From contig JADGNZ010000038.1 in the NCBI GenBank assembly GCA_017883205.1, positions 1-56,614 of the forward strand: DNA of 56,614 nucleotides, in the 5' to 3' direction. A program made the position numbers and the translations under genes. The notes under the pieces are model-generated. The model saw only the letters and a program-made list of their open reading frames with translations. It was not told the origin of the DNA and made no database searches. This stretch comes from Thermoanaerobaculia bacterium (GTDB lineage Bacteria > Acidobacteriota > Thermoanaerobaculia > Gp7-AA8). Positions 24,498 to 32,627 of this stretch are shown here, piece after piece; position 1 is the first letter of the stretch, and every line of letters begins with the position of its first letter.

Positions 24498-24760
24498 AGC
24501 TGATCAGGCGCTGACCGATCGGGCTCGCGCCTACCTGACACGAGATCATGCAATCGCTGTTCGACGTTTTCAGGAACGGCCACGCTGACGAACCAGGAGC
24601 TGGGGTAAAGGTAGTCTTCGCCGGACTCGTCGATCACGCGAACGTGGTCTCGCTGCGCAGCCGCTGAGTCTTCGAGAATCTCGTAGACCTTCCGAAGTTC
24701 CAGCGTGCCGGCATATTCGCCGTTGTCGATGCAGATTGCGAAGTGCTTTGTCTCGTTCAT
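24470..24760 (-). CDS. conserved small hypothetical protein
   Basis: The ATG at 24760 (or TTG at 24769) starts a product of 96 residues. The core KHFAICIDNGEYAGTLELRKVYEILED...VRVIDESGEDYLYPSSWFVSVAVPENV belongs to a widely distributed family of uncharacterised cytoplasmic proteins of about 75-80 residues. The last 20 or so residues, ending GSGFPFT, read into the 21-bp array and are probably an accidental extension. Single strand, no operon partners. Function is unknown. Confidence 0.82.
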   Translation of the reverse strand: MNETKHFAICIDNGEYAGTLELRKVYEILEDSAAAQRDHVRVIDESGEDYLYPSSWFVSVAVPENVEQRLHDLVSGRREPDRSAPDQLTGSGFPFT

Positions 24761-24807
24761 TTGGGTCAACTGAGATACCGCTTGAATGAAGTTTAGCAGG
24801 CAAACGG

Positions 24808-25013
24808 CCCCTCATCCGGCCTTCGGCCACCTTCTCCCCATCTGAGAAGCGATGGGGAGAAGGCGCTCGAACTTAACGCGCGCCATCAATTCACTCGGCG
24901 CACGAGGCGAGAGGCGAGTGGTGGATCGCGTGGACCCTCGCGCCGACCTCCAATCGAGCGCCTTCTCCCCTCGTGCTTTTCGAGGGGAGAAGGTGGCGAA
25001 GCCGGATGAAGGG
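24808..25013. repeat. CTCATCCGGC-family inverted repeat, long copy
   Basis: CCCCTCATCCGGCCTTCGGC at the left and GGCGAAGCCGGATGAAGGG at the right are outer arms. Inner arms CCTTCTCCCC/GGGGAGAAGG occur on both sides. It fills the gap between the small conserved gene and the DUF5916 gene. A shorter copy is at 37869-37929. Confidence 0.88.
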
Positions 25014-25070
25014 TGTCGTGCAATCGACAGACTCAAAGTTCCTGAACGCGTGAAGTGTCCCGACCGGCGA

Positions 25071-27320
25071 CTACTTCTGTATCGCATACGACACTTTAAA
25101 GAACAGCGACCGATCGAGTTTCACCAGGTCGTTGCTGGGTGTGATCGTCCGGTCGTCGCCGTATCCGAGGAAGAGGACGGTCTGCCAGTTGATCTTGTAG
25201 CTGTAGAGGACGGACCCGAGGAACGAGCCGCTGTGGGGAGCGACCTGGAAACCGTAGAGCGACGGGTTGCGGTTCGTGGTGACGTACTGGCCGATGATCC
25301 GTACGAGCGCCTTCGACGAGAAGCTGTACGTGGTTTTCAGGTATTCAACGTCGGCGGTGTAGAGCCGGCCGCTGTCGATGTTGAGCCATTCGTGGCTGAT
25401 GTTCGGCTCGAAGGTGAGCCGGTCGAGCGGGCGTATCGTTGCGGCGAGGCCGAGGGATGAGCCCTTCCCTACCCGGCCGTTGGCGAAGTCGATCATGTCG
25501 CCGGCGCGGCCGTTGAACGTGATCCGCGGAAGGCGCCCCGACGGGTCGAGCTGCACGAGCCAGTTGAGGTACGTCTCTTCCAGCAGATTGCTTCCCACGC
25601 GCGTTTGATTCTTGATGAGCAGTACCGCCGTCGCCTGGAGGTTCTTCGCGCCGAGCACACTGATGCCGGGCGAGAAGCGGTGGTAGATCGTGTTGCCATC
25701 GCGGTCGGTCTGCTGATCGATGAAGAGATTCGGCCGGACGAAGCTGAGAAGACTGTGCTCGGGATAGAACCTGAGACCGCCGCCTCCATCGATCTCGCGA
25801 TAGCCGACCTGGGGGACGAAGCCGAGATCGGCGCGGAAGGCGTTGCCGAGGTCTTTCCCTTCGACAAACCAGTCGTACTTCTGGGCGTTGTGGTTCCAGC
25901 CCGCGTACGCGGCATGCGACGTCGATCGCTCGCCGTTCCATGACGGCGAGAGGTCGGGCCGGTTCGGATTCTCATTCTGGCTGAGCAGCAGCTCGCCAGT
26001 GATGGCGTCGTGATCGCCGGGACGCCATTGGAAGTCGGGCCCGAGAACGCGATTGTGTCCGCCGCCGCGGATCTCGCGGTCGGTCAGCACGGCGCCGACG
26101 AACGACGCGCCGAGCTGGTGACGAATGCGCCCGATGATGTCGATCGACTTGAAATCCTGCAGCGCGAAGTCGTTGCCGAGCGGCCCGGGAAGGATGGTCA
26201 GTCCGCCGCCTTTGTCGTCGGTGATGAGCAAGGTGTAGGCGGTATTGCCGAACCGTCCCGTGCTGCGCGCGCCGAAGCGCGGCGCGGTGATTGTGCGCGT
26301 GTAGGCAACCTGCAGCGGTGTGTCGAAGAGATCGAAGCCTTCCAAAAAAAACGGACGCTTCTCGGGATAGAAGACGGCGAAGCGCTGATTCACGGTGATC
26401 TGGGCGATGTCCGCCTCGACTTGCGAGAAATCGGGATTGACGGTCATGTCGACGGCATTGGTTGCCGTCGGCGTCCATTTCACGTCGATGCCGGCGTCCT
26501 TGTGCAGCGGATCGCGATGCAGCGGCGATCCCGGTCCTGCCTCAGGTGTCTCGGTGGTCTGCGCGGTGACATACGGCGCGGCGACGAAGTGACCCGCCTT
26601 CGGCAAGCCGGTCAGCCCGATCAGCGGATGCATGTGGCAGATGTAGCAGTTGGAGCTTCGCTCGATCGGCGCACTGCCGAAGGCGTAGCGGAACTCGCGG
26701 GGATAGTTGCGCCAGATCATGATGTTCCATGTCTGCGCGTCCGCGTTGTCGTAGCGGAGCGACGAGAACGGGATGCGGTACTCGGCGCTCCATCCGCCGG
26801 CGTCGATCTTCGCCGCCGTGTCGTAGTAGAAATCGGGCGAGAAGTCCTCGTTGCCGTTCGTGTCGTTGTAGATGCCGTCGCCCTGGATCCCGCGGGGATT
26901 GACGCGCAGCTCCATCGCCGTGCGCTTGTCGTTGCGCGTGTCGAGGAAGACGGCGATGTTGTCGTCGGTGCCGATGACGGCATCGCGATCGACGTACGGC
27001 GCGCGGATCTGCTCGGGATGAGGATCCTCGCAACGAATGCCGATGTAGAAATAGTGGTCGTCGTACGTGATGTAGGCAGTCGTCTTGACCTTCGCAGGCA
27101 CGTTGTTGCCGGGTGACGTTTCATAGAACTGATCGATCGTCGCCGCATTCTTCCAGCCGGCGTCGCCGAGGTCACCGTCAACGGTGATCGGCCCTTCCGC
27201 GCGATGAACCGTCGTCGGCGCGGGAGCAGGCAGCGGCGGCGGATCAGCCGCCCACGCGATGCTCGCAAAACCTGCGGATAGGACAACAGCCAGGACGACG
27301 GACGTCGACGATGAGCGCAT
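25071..27320 (-). CDS. DUF5916 outer-membrane protein with CBM9-like domain
   Basis: The 749-residue exported protein has a signal peptide ending AWAAD and an AGGGAG site before ATG 27320. Residues about 38-215 form a DOMON/CBM9-like beta sandwich (VHRAEGPITVDGDLGDAGW; FLDTRNDKRTAMELRVNPRG). The rest (about 240-749) is DUF5916, rich in alternating beta strands and ending in an aromatic beta signal, as expected for an outer-membrane barrel. Unusually, SSNCYICHMH contains a C-x-x-C-H heme-attachment motif at C225-C228-H229 between the two parts. Function is unknown; polysaccharide binding or uptake has been proposed for relatives. Confidence 0.87.
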   Translation of the reverse strand: MRSSSTSVVLAVVLSAGFASIAWAADPPPLPAPAPTTVHRAEGPITVDGDLGDAGWKNAATIDQFYETSPGNNVPAKVKTTAYITYDDHYFYIGIRCEDPHPEQIRAPYVDRDAVIGTDDNIAVFLDTRNDKRTAMELRVNPRGIQGDGIYNDTNGNEDFSPDFYYDTAAKIDAGGWSAEYRIPFSSLRYDNADAQTWNIMIWRNYPREFRYAFGSAPIERSSNCYICHMHPLIGLTGLPKAGHFVAAPYVTAQTTETPEAGPGSPLHRDPLHKDAGIDVKWTPTATNAVDMTVNPDFSQVEADIAQITVNQRFAVFYPEKRPFFLEGFDLFDTPLQVAYTRTITAPRFGARSTGRFGNTAYTLLITDDKGGGLTILPGPLGNDFALQDFKSIDIIGRIRHQLGASFVGAVLTDREIRGGGHNRVLGPDFQWRPGDHDAITGELLLSQNENPNRPDLSPSWNGERSTSHAAYAGWNHNAQKYDWFVEGKDLGNAFRADLGFVPQVGYREIDGGGGLRFYPEHSLLSFVRPNLFIDQQTDRDGNTIYHRFSPGISVLGAKNLQATAVLLIKNQTRVGSNLLEETYLNWLVQLDPSGRLPRITFNGRAGDMIDFANGRVGKGSSLGLAATIRPLDRLTFEPNISHEWLNIDSGRLYTADVEYLKTTYSFSSKALVRIIGQYVTTNRNPSLYGFQVAPHSGSFLGSVLYSYKINWQTVLFLGYGDDRTITPSNDLVKLDRSLFFKVSYAIQK

Positions 27321-27480
27321 GCAATGACTCCCTGCGAATCGATACGTACGTTGGACGGAGAAGGGTGCAGCCCGTTAGTAACAACCCGGTCACGTCTTTT
27401 TCGGCGTCAGTGTGACGACGCCAAGCCGCCGGCCGTTCGTGGGAGACATCGGGATGGGGAAGAAGACAGGGTTACGGTTT

Positions 27481-27536
27481 CACGCGGAGACGCGGAGGCC
27501 GCGGAGAGCCCCTCCGCATCTCCGCGCCTCCGCGTG
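27481..27536. repeat. CGCGGAG-family palindromic repeat, copy 2
   Basis: CACGCGGAGACGCGGAGG and CCTCCGCGTG arms form a hairpin in the 308-bp gap between the divergent DUF5916 and YciI genes. It matches copy 1 at 9109. The rest of the gap shows no gene. Confidence 0.88.
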
Positions 27537-27628
27537 ACAATGTTTTTCAATGTATCCAGAGAAAACTTCACTCCCCTGTCGATTTCGCCCTTCCCCGTTC
27601 GACTATCACTCAAAAGGAGGAAACACCG

Positions 27629-27973
27629 ATGCAATACCTGCTGCTGATTTACGACGATGAGAAGCGTTGGACCAACATGACCGAGGCCGGCATGCAGAAA
27701 GGGATGTCCGCATATGACGCGTTCGGCAAGGAGTTCGCCGGCAAGATCAAAGCTGGCAATGCGCTGCAGCCGACGCACACCGCCACGACCGTTCGCACGC
27801 GCGACGGGAAGCGCCTCACGACCGACGGACCCTATGCCGAAACGAAAGAAGCCCTCGGCGGCTACTACCTCGTCGACGCCAACGATCTCGACGAGGCCAT
27901 CGCCATCGCGGGGAAGATTCCGGGCGCGCTCACCGGCGCGATCGAAGTCCGCCCGATCATGACGTTCGACTGA
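27629..27973 (+). CDS. YciI/DGPF-domain protein
   Basis: The 114-residue protein begins with MQYLLLIYDDE behind a perfect AAAGGAGG site. The DGPF-type motif is TTDGPYAETKEALGGYYLVDANDLDEAI, followed by PGALTGAIEVRPIM. YciI-like proteins adopt a dimeric alpha-beta barrel and often sit next to ECF42 sigma factor genes, as here (19 bp upstream). Genetic data for relatives suggest that the DGPF protein and sigma factor act together, but the reaction is unknown. The two genes are likely one operon. Confidence 0.93.
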   Translation: MQYLLLIYDDEKRWTNMTEAGMQKGMSAYDAFGKEFAGKIKAGNALQPTHTATTVRTRDGKRLTTDGPYAETKEALGGYYLVDANDLDEAIAIAGKIPGALTGAIEVRPIMTFD

Positions 27974-27992
27974 TCGCTATCATGCAGCGGTC

Positions 27993-29225
27993 TTGACCGC
28001 GATCGAAGATGTGTTTCGCAGCGAATGGGGCCGGCTCCTTGCGGCCCTCATTCACCTCCTCGGCGATTTCGATGTCGCCGAGGAGGCACTGCAGGAAGCG
28101 TTTGCAGCGGCGGTGACGGAGTGGGCCGGCGAAGTCCCGCGCAATCCGCGCGCATGGCTGTACGGAACCGCGCGGCACAAAGCGATCGACCGGTTGCGCC
28201 GGCGCGCGCGCTTTGCGGAAAAGCAGGCGGAGCTTGCCTACCTCGCTCCGTCCGCAACGAGTGATGAGATGAACGATGCCGACGAATCCGGCGTCCCCGA
28301 CGAGCGCCTCCGCCTGATCTTCACCTGCTGCCACCCGGCGCTGGCCGAAGACGCGCAGGTGGCGTTGACGCTGCGAACGCTCTGCGGCCTGTCGACCGAG
28401 GAGATCGCGCGTGCGTTCCTCGTCCCGACCGCAACGATGGCGCAACGCCTCGTGCGCGCGAAAGCGAAGATCCGCGGCGCCGGGATTCCATATCGCGTAC
28501 CGCCCGCATCCGAGCTGCCCGAGCGCCTGTCCGTGGTGATGGCCGTCGTCTATCTCGTCTTCAACGAAGGCTACGCCGCGGCGAGTGGTGAGTCGCTGGT
28601 GCGTCACGATCTCTGCGCCGAAGCAATTCGTCTGGCCCGCGTGCTGCGCGCCCTCCTCCCCGACGCGCAACTCGACGCGTTACTCGCGTTGATGCTCCTC
28701 CACGAAGCACGGCGTGCAACACGCGTCGACGACAACGGCGAGATGGTCCTCCTCGCCGATCAGGATCGATCGCGCTGGGACCGCGCCGAGATCGACGAAG
28801 GCCGCGCATTGCTGCAATCGTCGCTGCGTACCTCGCGCCCCGGCACGTACGCGCTCGAAGCCGCGATTGCCGCCGTCCACGCAGACGCTCACATCGCCTC
28901 GGATACCGACTGGAAGCAGATCGCCGCGATCTACGAGCGCCTGTACTTTCTCCACCCAACTCCGATCGTCGCGCTCAACCACGCGGTAGCAGTATCAATG
29001 TCCGACGGCCCCGCCGCGGCGTTGCCGCTTGTCGCTGCGCTGTCCGACTCGCTCATCGACTACCACCTCTGGCACGCCACCCGCGCCGATCTCCTTCGCC
29101 GCCTCGGCCGCGATGACGAAGCCATCGCAAGCTACCGTCGAGCGCACGAGCTGGCGGGCAACGACGCGGAGCGGCGGTTTCTCGCGCGAAGGATAGAAAA
29201 ACTGGCGAGCTCAAGACACGACTGA
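27993..29225 (+). CDS. ECF42-type sigma factor with DUF6596/TPR C-terminus
   Basis: The 410-residue protein has sigma-70 region 2 at about residues 10-80 (WGRLLAALIHLLGDFDVAEEALQEAFAAAV, RNPRAWLYGTARHKAIDRLRR) and region 4 at about 110-165 (LTLRTLCGLSTEEIARAFLVPTATMAQRLVRAKAKIR). The DUF6596 region follows (YLVFNEGYAAASG, LCAEAIRLAR) and helical TPR-like repeats fill 320-400. No anti-sigma gene is adjacent, which is usual for this group, where the extension is thought to control activity. The start is TTG 27993; the nearby ATG 27979 is out of frame. Confidence 0.92.
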   Translation: MTAIEDVFRSEWGRLLAALIHLLGDFDVAEEALQEAFAAAVTEWAGEVPRNPRAWLYGTARHKAIDRLRRRARFAEKQAELAYLAPSATSDEMNDADESGVPDERLRLIFTCCHPALAEDAQVALTLRTLCGLSTEEIARAFLVPTATMAQRLVRAKAKIRGAGIPYRVPPASELPERLSVVMAVVYLVFNEGYAAASGESLVRHDLCAEAIRLARVLRALLPDAQLDALLALMLLHEARRATRVDDNGEMVLLADQDRSRWDRAEIDEGRALLQSSLRTSRPGTYALEAAIAAVHADAHIASDTDWKQIAAIYERLYFLHPTPIVALNHAVAVSMSDGPAAALPLVAALSDSLIDYHLWHATRADLLRRLGRDDEAIASYRRAHELAGNDAERRFLARRIEKLASSRHD

Positions 29226-29328
29226 TACAAAGACCAGAGCGACGGTACTTGGCAATCGTTCACCGCAGGGGTCCGTTCCCAGAGCCACCGGTTGCGTTCT
29301 TTCGACGAATTTCCGGTCATCGCGGGTC

Positions 29329-29853
29329 TTCGTTTCTACCATGGAGTAATGAATACCGACGTTGCCCATATTCACGTCTACCATGGTGGAGCAAATACAG
29401 TCCTCGTCCGAATTCACGCAGTCGTTTGACTGAGTTTTGCCGAGGTTGGCTGAATTCAGACGCGATTTGCCCGGTTTCACCCAGGCTCAGCTTGCGTTCA
29501 CGTCTACCATGGAGGAACTCATAACAAGATTGACCAAATTCACGTCTACCATGGTGGACAAAATGCAGACATAGATTGAATTCACACCGTCGTTAGACTG
29601 AATTTTGCCGAGGCGGACTGATTTCACACGCGATTTGTCCAAGTTTCCGCAGGCTCAGCTCGCCGTCACGTCTACCATGGAGGAATTCATAACATGATCG
29701 ATCAAATGCACGTCTACCATGGAGGCGTTCATGCCGACATTCCGTGAATTCACGCCATCGAAGAGCGATTCTCTGCCGCCGTTGTCCGTTTCATCACGGT
29801 GTTAGCCGGGATTCACGCCGACTCACCCGGGGTTCGCGTCTACCATGGTGGAG
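29329..29853. repeat. 21-bp tandem array B with 168-bp higher-order repeat
   Basis: Exactly 25 monomers of 21 bp, most beginning TTCA. CTACCATGG starts at 29336, 29378, 29504, 29546, 29672, 29714 and 29840, that is at alternating steps of 42 and 126 bp. Monomers therefore form an eight-member unit of 168 bp (blocks at 29371, 29539 and 29707, plus two monomers before). Within the blocks, equivalent monomers match (for example TTCACGCAGTCGTTTGACTGA and TTCACACCGTCGTTAGACTG), while neighbours differ. Degenerate units extend left to about 29260. Single 20- and 22-bp units and stop codons rule out coding. Confidence 0.95.
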
Positions 29854-29855
29854 TT

Positions 29856-30040
29856 TCACTTCACCACGATCGTCGTGTCATCCGCCGGCGTTGCGGGCCT
29901 GGCGTGGGTGCGCCAGTCTTCGAGGATCGCGGTAAGAATCGCGGCGGCGGCGCGGCGGGAGACTTTGCCCAGGATTTCGCGGAGGCGGTCGAAGCCGTAG
30001 GGGCGGGCGTGGGCGTCGTGAGCTTCGAAGAGGTCGTCGA
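29856..30040 (-). pseudogene. duplicated 3' fragment of the PP2C phosphatase gene
   Basis: The sequence repeats the last 180 bp or so of the phosphatase gene at 30180, with about 14 differences. It is in the same orientation and begins about 340 bp downstream of it on the minus strand. It encodes the equivalent of AHDAHARPYGFDRLREILGKVSRR through DDTTIVVK and then stops at TGA 29856-29858. It lacks any start and the catalytic part. Divergence is mostly at codon third positions but includes amino-acid changes. It lies between array B and a GGGGTCAGGTC element. Confidence 0.9.
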
Positions 30041-30046
30041 ATGCGC

Positions 30047-30168
30047 TTTCAAAATGGCACTTTCAAAACGGGGTCAGGTCTACTCTTGAAAGTGCTCACC
30101 GGCATCAAGAAGACGAAAACAGGTGGTCACTTTCAAAAGTGGACCTGACCCCATTTTGAAAAGTGCGC
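30047..30168. repeat. GGGGTCAGGTC inverted element, copy 1
   Basis: GGGGTCAGGTC at 30070-30080 is inverted as GACCTGACCCC at 30142-30152. Both arms are bordered by CACTTTCAAAA/TTTTGAAAGTG tracts, so the element is nested-palindromic. It lies between the PP2C fragment and the intact gene. GGGGTCAGGTC ends are typical of small non-autonomous REP/MITE-like elements. No transposase is in the window. Confidence 0.85.
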
Positions 30169-30179
30169 GCGTGGGCAAC

Positions 30180-32498
30180 CTACCTCCTTTTCACAACCAC
30201 GATCGTCGTGTCATCCGCCGGCGTTGCCGGCCCCGCGTGGGTGCGCCAATCTTCGAGGATCGCGGTCAGGATTGCGGCGGCCGGGCGGCGGGAGACTTTG
30301 CCGAGGATCTCGCGGAGGCGGTCGAAGCCGTAGGGGCGGGCGTGGTGGTCGTGAGCTTCGAAGAGGCCGTCGGAGAAGATGACGATGGTGGTGCCGGTGG
30401 GGATGGAGAGCGGCGTGTCGGCGTACTCACGCGTTGGGCCGAGTCCGAGCGGGAGCGACGGGAGATCGAGCTCGCGAACTTCGGCGCCGCGAACGATCCA
30501 GGGATACGGGTGGCCGGCGTTGCTGACGAGCGCTTCGCCGGTGATTGGATCGAGACGGAGCAATGCCAGCGATGTGAACGTTCTTGGCGAGCCGATCTCG
30601 CGCAGGACGAGGTCGAGGCGTTGCAGCACCATCGCCGGGGTTCGCTCCGCTTCGACGAGGCTGGCCAGGCCGGCCTTCGTCATCGCCTGGGCAATTGCAC
30701 ATGAGTAGCCGTGGCCGGAGACGTCGCCCGCTGCAATCCAGAGCCGGCCGGCCGAGTCGTGCACGAAGTCGTAGAGATCGCCGCCGGCTTCGCTGGCCAG
30801 AATCGAGCTGGCCACGATCTCGTAGCCTTCGATCTGCGGCATCTCCTTCGGCAGGAGGCCGAGCTGCATGCGCGCCAGCAGATCCATCTCGTACTTCAGC
30901 CGGTTCTCCTCCTCCACACGACGCGCGAAGTCGGGAAGGGGAAGCGGTCCGTCTTCCGCTTCGTCGTCGCGGCGGATGCCGAGGAGTCCGAGGGGCACGG
31001 GCGCGATCGCCACGGCGAGGAGCAGCACTGACGCCAGCGGCACCCAGTAGAAATGAAGCAGCGAGTAGAGCGCCGCGGGAAGAACGGCCGACATCATCGC
31101 CGCGGTGAGCAGCGCGGTGAGTCCGAACTCCGCGTACGCGTAAACCAGAATCGCCGTCAAAAGAAGGCCCGCGGTGAACGCGATCCCGAACGACGAAAGC
31201 GGGATGCGCGTGGCCAGCACCAGTCCGCCGAGGAGCGTCGCGCCGCCGCGGATGCGCCGGAGAAGCGGCCAGCGCAGCGCGATGCAGAAGACAAGCATGA
31301 TCAGGCCGGTGCGAAACGCTCCTTCTTCGATCGGCGATGTGGCCACGCCGAAGAACGGCATGCGGATGCTGCCATCGGTCGTGGCCACGCCCGGCACCAT
31401 CGTCCCGAACGACATCGCCAGCAGCCAGAGGCCTGCGACCGATGCGCCGATCGACCAGCCGGCGAGCAGCGCCGTCCCGCCTTTCGGTCCGAGCCGTCCC
31501 GCGCGAAGCGTGTCGAGTGACGTGCGGAAACCGGGCACCGTCGAGCGCAGCCACGACTCGGCCGCCGACCAGAGGACGAAAAGGGACAACGCTTTACCGA
31601 CGACAAGCGTTAGATCGTTGACGAGCTGAATCCAGGAAGCGGAGCTCCCTAAGGCTCCGGGCAGCGACATGGCAATCGAGAGCCCAGCGAGGACGAGACC
31701 TTTCTTCAGCTCGATCCGCCGCCGTATCAGAAGAAGGCCGAAGAGCAAAATGACGGCGATCCAGAAGATGGCGCGAACGATCATCGTTTCCAGCCGCGCA
31801 GTCATGAACGATCCGAACGTCAGGTTTTCCAGCCGGCTTCGCATGGAACCGACTGTGCCCACGACTCGCTTCGCCTGCGGAACGTTCGAGCCTCGTAGCG
31901 AGGTCGTGATGAGAACCTCCGGCGGCGTGGTTCCCGGTATGGCAGCGAGACGCAGCGTCTCGGTCATCACGGTCATTTCGACCTCAGGAACCGTTTGACC
32001 TGGAGGGAGGAACAGCCGCTCCAGCTCCAGCCGCGCGGAGGGAGCGGACGATCGCGATCGCAGCAACTCTTCCGGAAGCCACACCGCCGAGAGGGGAACA
32101 CCGCGCACCGTGAAGAGGACGCGAAGCTGCCCCCGTTCGTCGCCGCCTCCCCATCGAGTTTGGGCGGACGCGTCGACGTATGGCCCGCGGCCTTCGCGCG
32201 CCAGCCAATCGGCAGCCGCCGGCCCGAGAACGTCGTATGCCTTCTCGCGGTCGGAAAGAAGATCGCTCTCCAATAGGATGCCGTTCGATCGGAGCTGCAC
32301 GTGCGGCAGGGACTCGAGACGGATATCGGCGGGACCGGCGATCTGCTGCAACCTCGCCGCGAAGAAGCTTTCCTCGGGGATGCTCAGATTGCGCCACTCG
32401 GGAAGCTGGCGCAAGGCGACGATGACGCCGATTGCGAACACTGCAACTCCGATGGCACTCAGCCCGAGGAGTCGCATGCGCCGGTCAGGTCCACCCAT
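30180..32498 (-). CDS. membrane-anchored PP2C (SpoIIE/RsbU-type) phosphatase
   Basis: The 772-residue protein has an N-terminal membrane helix (about 12-30), an extracytoplasmic region (about 32-230), a multi-helix membrane domain (about 240-505) and a cytoplasmic PP2C/SpoIIE domain (about 540-772). Metal-site aspartates are in EAGGDLYDF, AAGDVSGHG, FSDGLFEAHD and DDTTIVVV. Such phosphatases usually act on anti-anti-sigma (STAS) partners; none is encoded nearby. The multi-helix region is unusually large for a sensor. TATACC lies 9 nt before ATG 32498 without a Shine-Dalgarno, so the mRNA may be leaderless; ATG 32477 is an alternative. Its 3' end is duplicated downstream. Confidence 0.9.
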   Translation of the reverse strand: MGGPDRRMRLLGLSAIGVAVFAIGVIVALRQLPEWRNLSIPEESFFAARLQQIAGPADIRLESLPHVQLRSNGILLESDLLSDREKAYDVLGPAAADWLAREGRGPYVDASAQTRWGGGDERGQLRVLFTVRGVPLSAVWLPEELLRSRSSAPSARLELERLFLPPGQTVPEVEMTVMTETLRLAAIPGTTPPEVLITTSLRGSNVPQAKRVVGTVGSMRSRLENLTFGSFMTARLETMIVRAIFWIAVILLFGLLLIRRRIELKKGLVLAGLSIAMSLPGALGSSASWIQLVNDLTLVVGKALSLFVLWSAAESWLRSTVPGFRTSLDTLRAGRLGPKGGTALLAGWSIGASVAGLWLLAMSFGTMVPGVATTDGSIRMPFFGVATSPIEEGAFRTGLIMLVFCIALRWPLLRRIRGGATLLGGLVLATRIPLSSFGIAFTAGLLLTAILVYAYAEFGLTALLTAAMMSAVLPAALYSLLHFYWVPLASVLLLAVAIAPVPLGLLGIRRDDEAEDGPLPLPDFARRVEEENRLKYEMDLLARMQLGLLPKEMPQIEGYEIVASSILASEAGGDLYDFVHDSAGRLWIAAGDVSGHGYSCAIAQAMTKAGLASLVEAERTPAMVLQRLDLVLREIGSPRTFTSLALLRLDPITGEALVSNAGHPYPWIVRGAEVRELDLPSLPLGLGPTREYADTPLSIPTGTTIVIFSDGLFEAHDHHARPYGFDRLREILGKVSRRPAAAILTAILEDWRTHAGPATPADDTTIVVVKRR

Positions 32499-32553
32499 TC
32501 AAGTCAAGGTATACAGCGAACGGGAGGAAAAGTTCCAGCGAGGGTGTCGCTGA

Positions 32554-32620
32554 TCGGGAGTCGGGAGTCGGATCAAGACAGGCGCCCAGTAGTCTCCGAC
32601 TCCCGACTCCCGATTCCCGA
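32554..32620. repeat. GGGAGTCGG palindromic repeat
   Basis: TCGGGAGTCGGGAGTCGG and its inverse CCGACTCCCGACTCCCGA form a hairpin between the PP2C start and the glycosyltransferase stop. Related units recur at about 51715-51750. Confidence 0.88.
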
Positions 32621-32627
32621 CCCCCTC

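Noticed and set aside
24333-24503. Open frame of heptapeptide repeats in array A as a gene
   Set aside because: No clear ribosome site, variable first codon positions, and the same 21-bp period occurs in arrays that cannot be translated in one frame.
29329-29853. CRISPR with CTACCATGG repeats
   Set aside because: The 42/126 spacing reflects 21-bp monomers throughout; the intervening sequence is itself repeated between blocks, not unique spacers.
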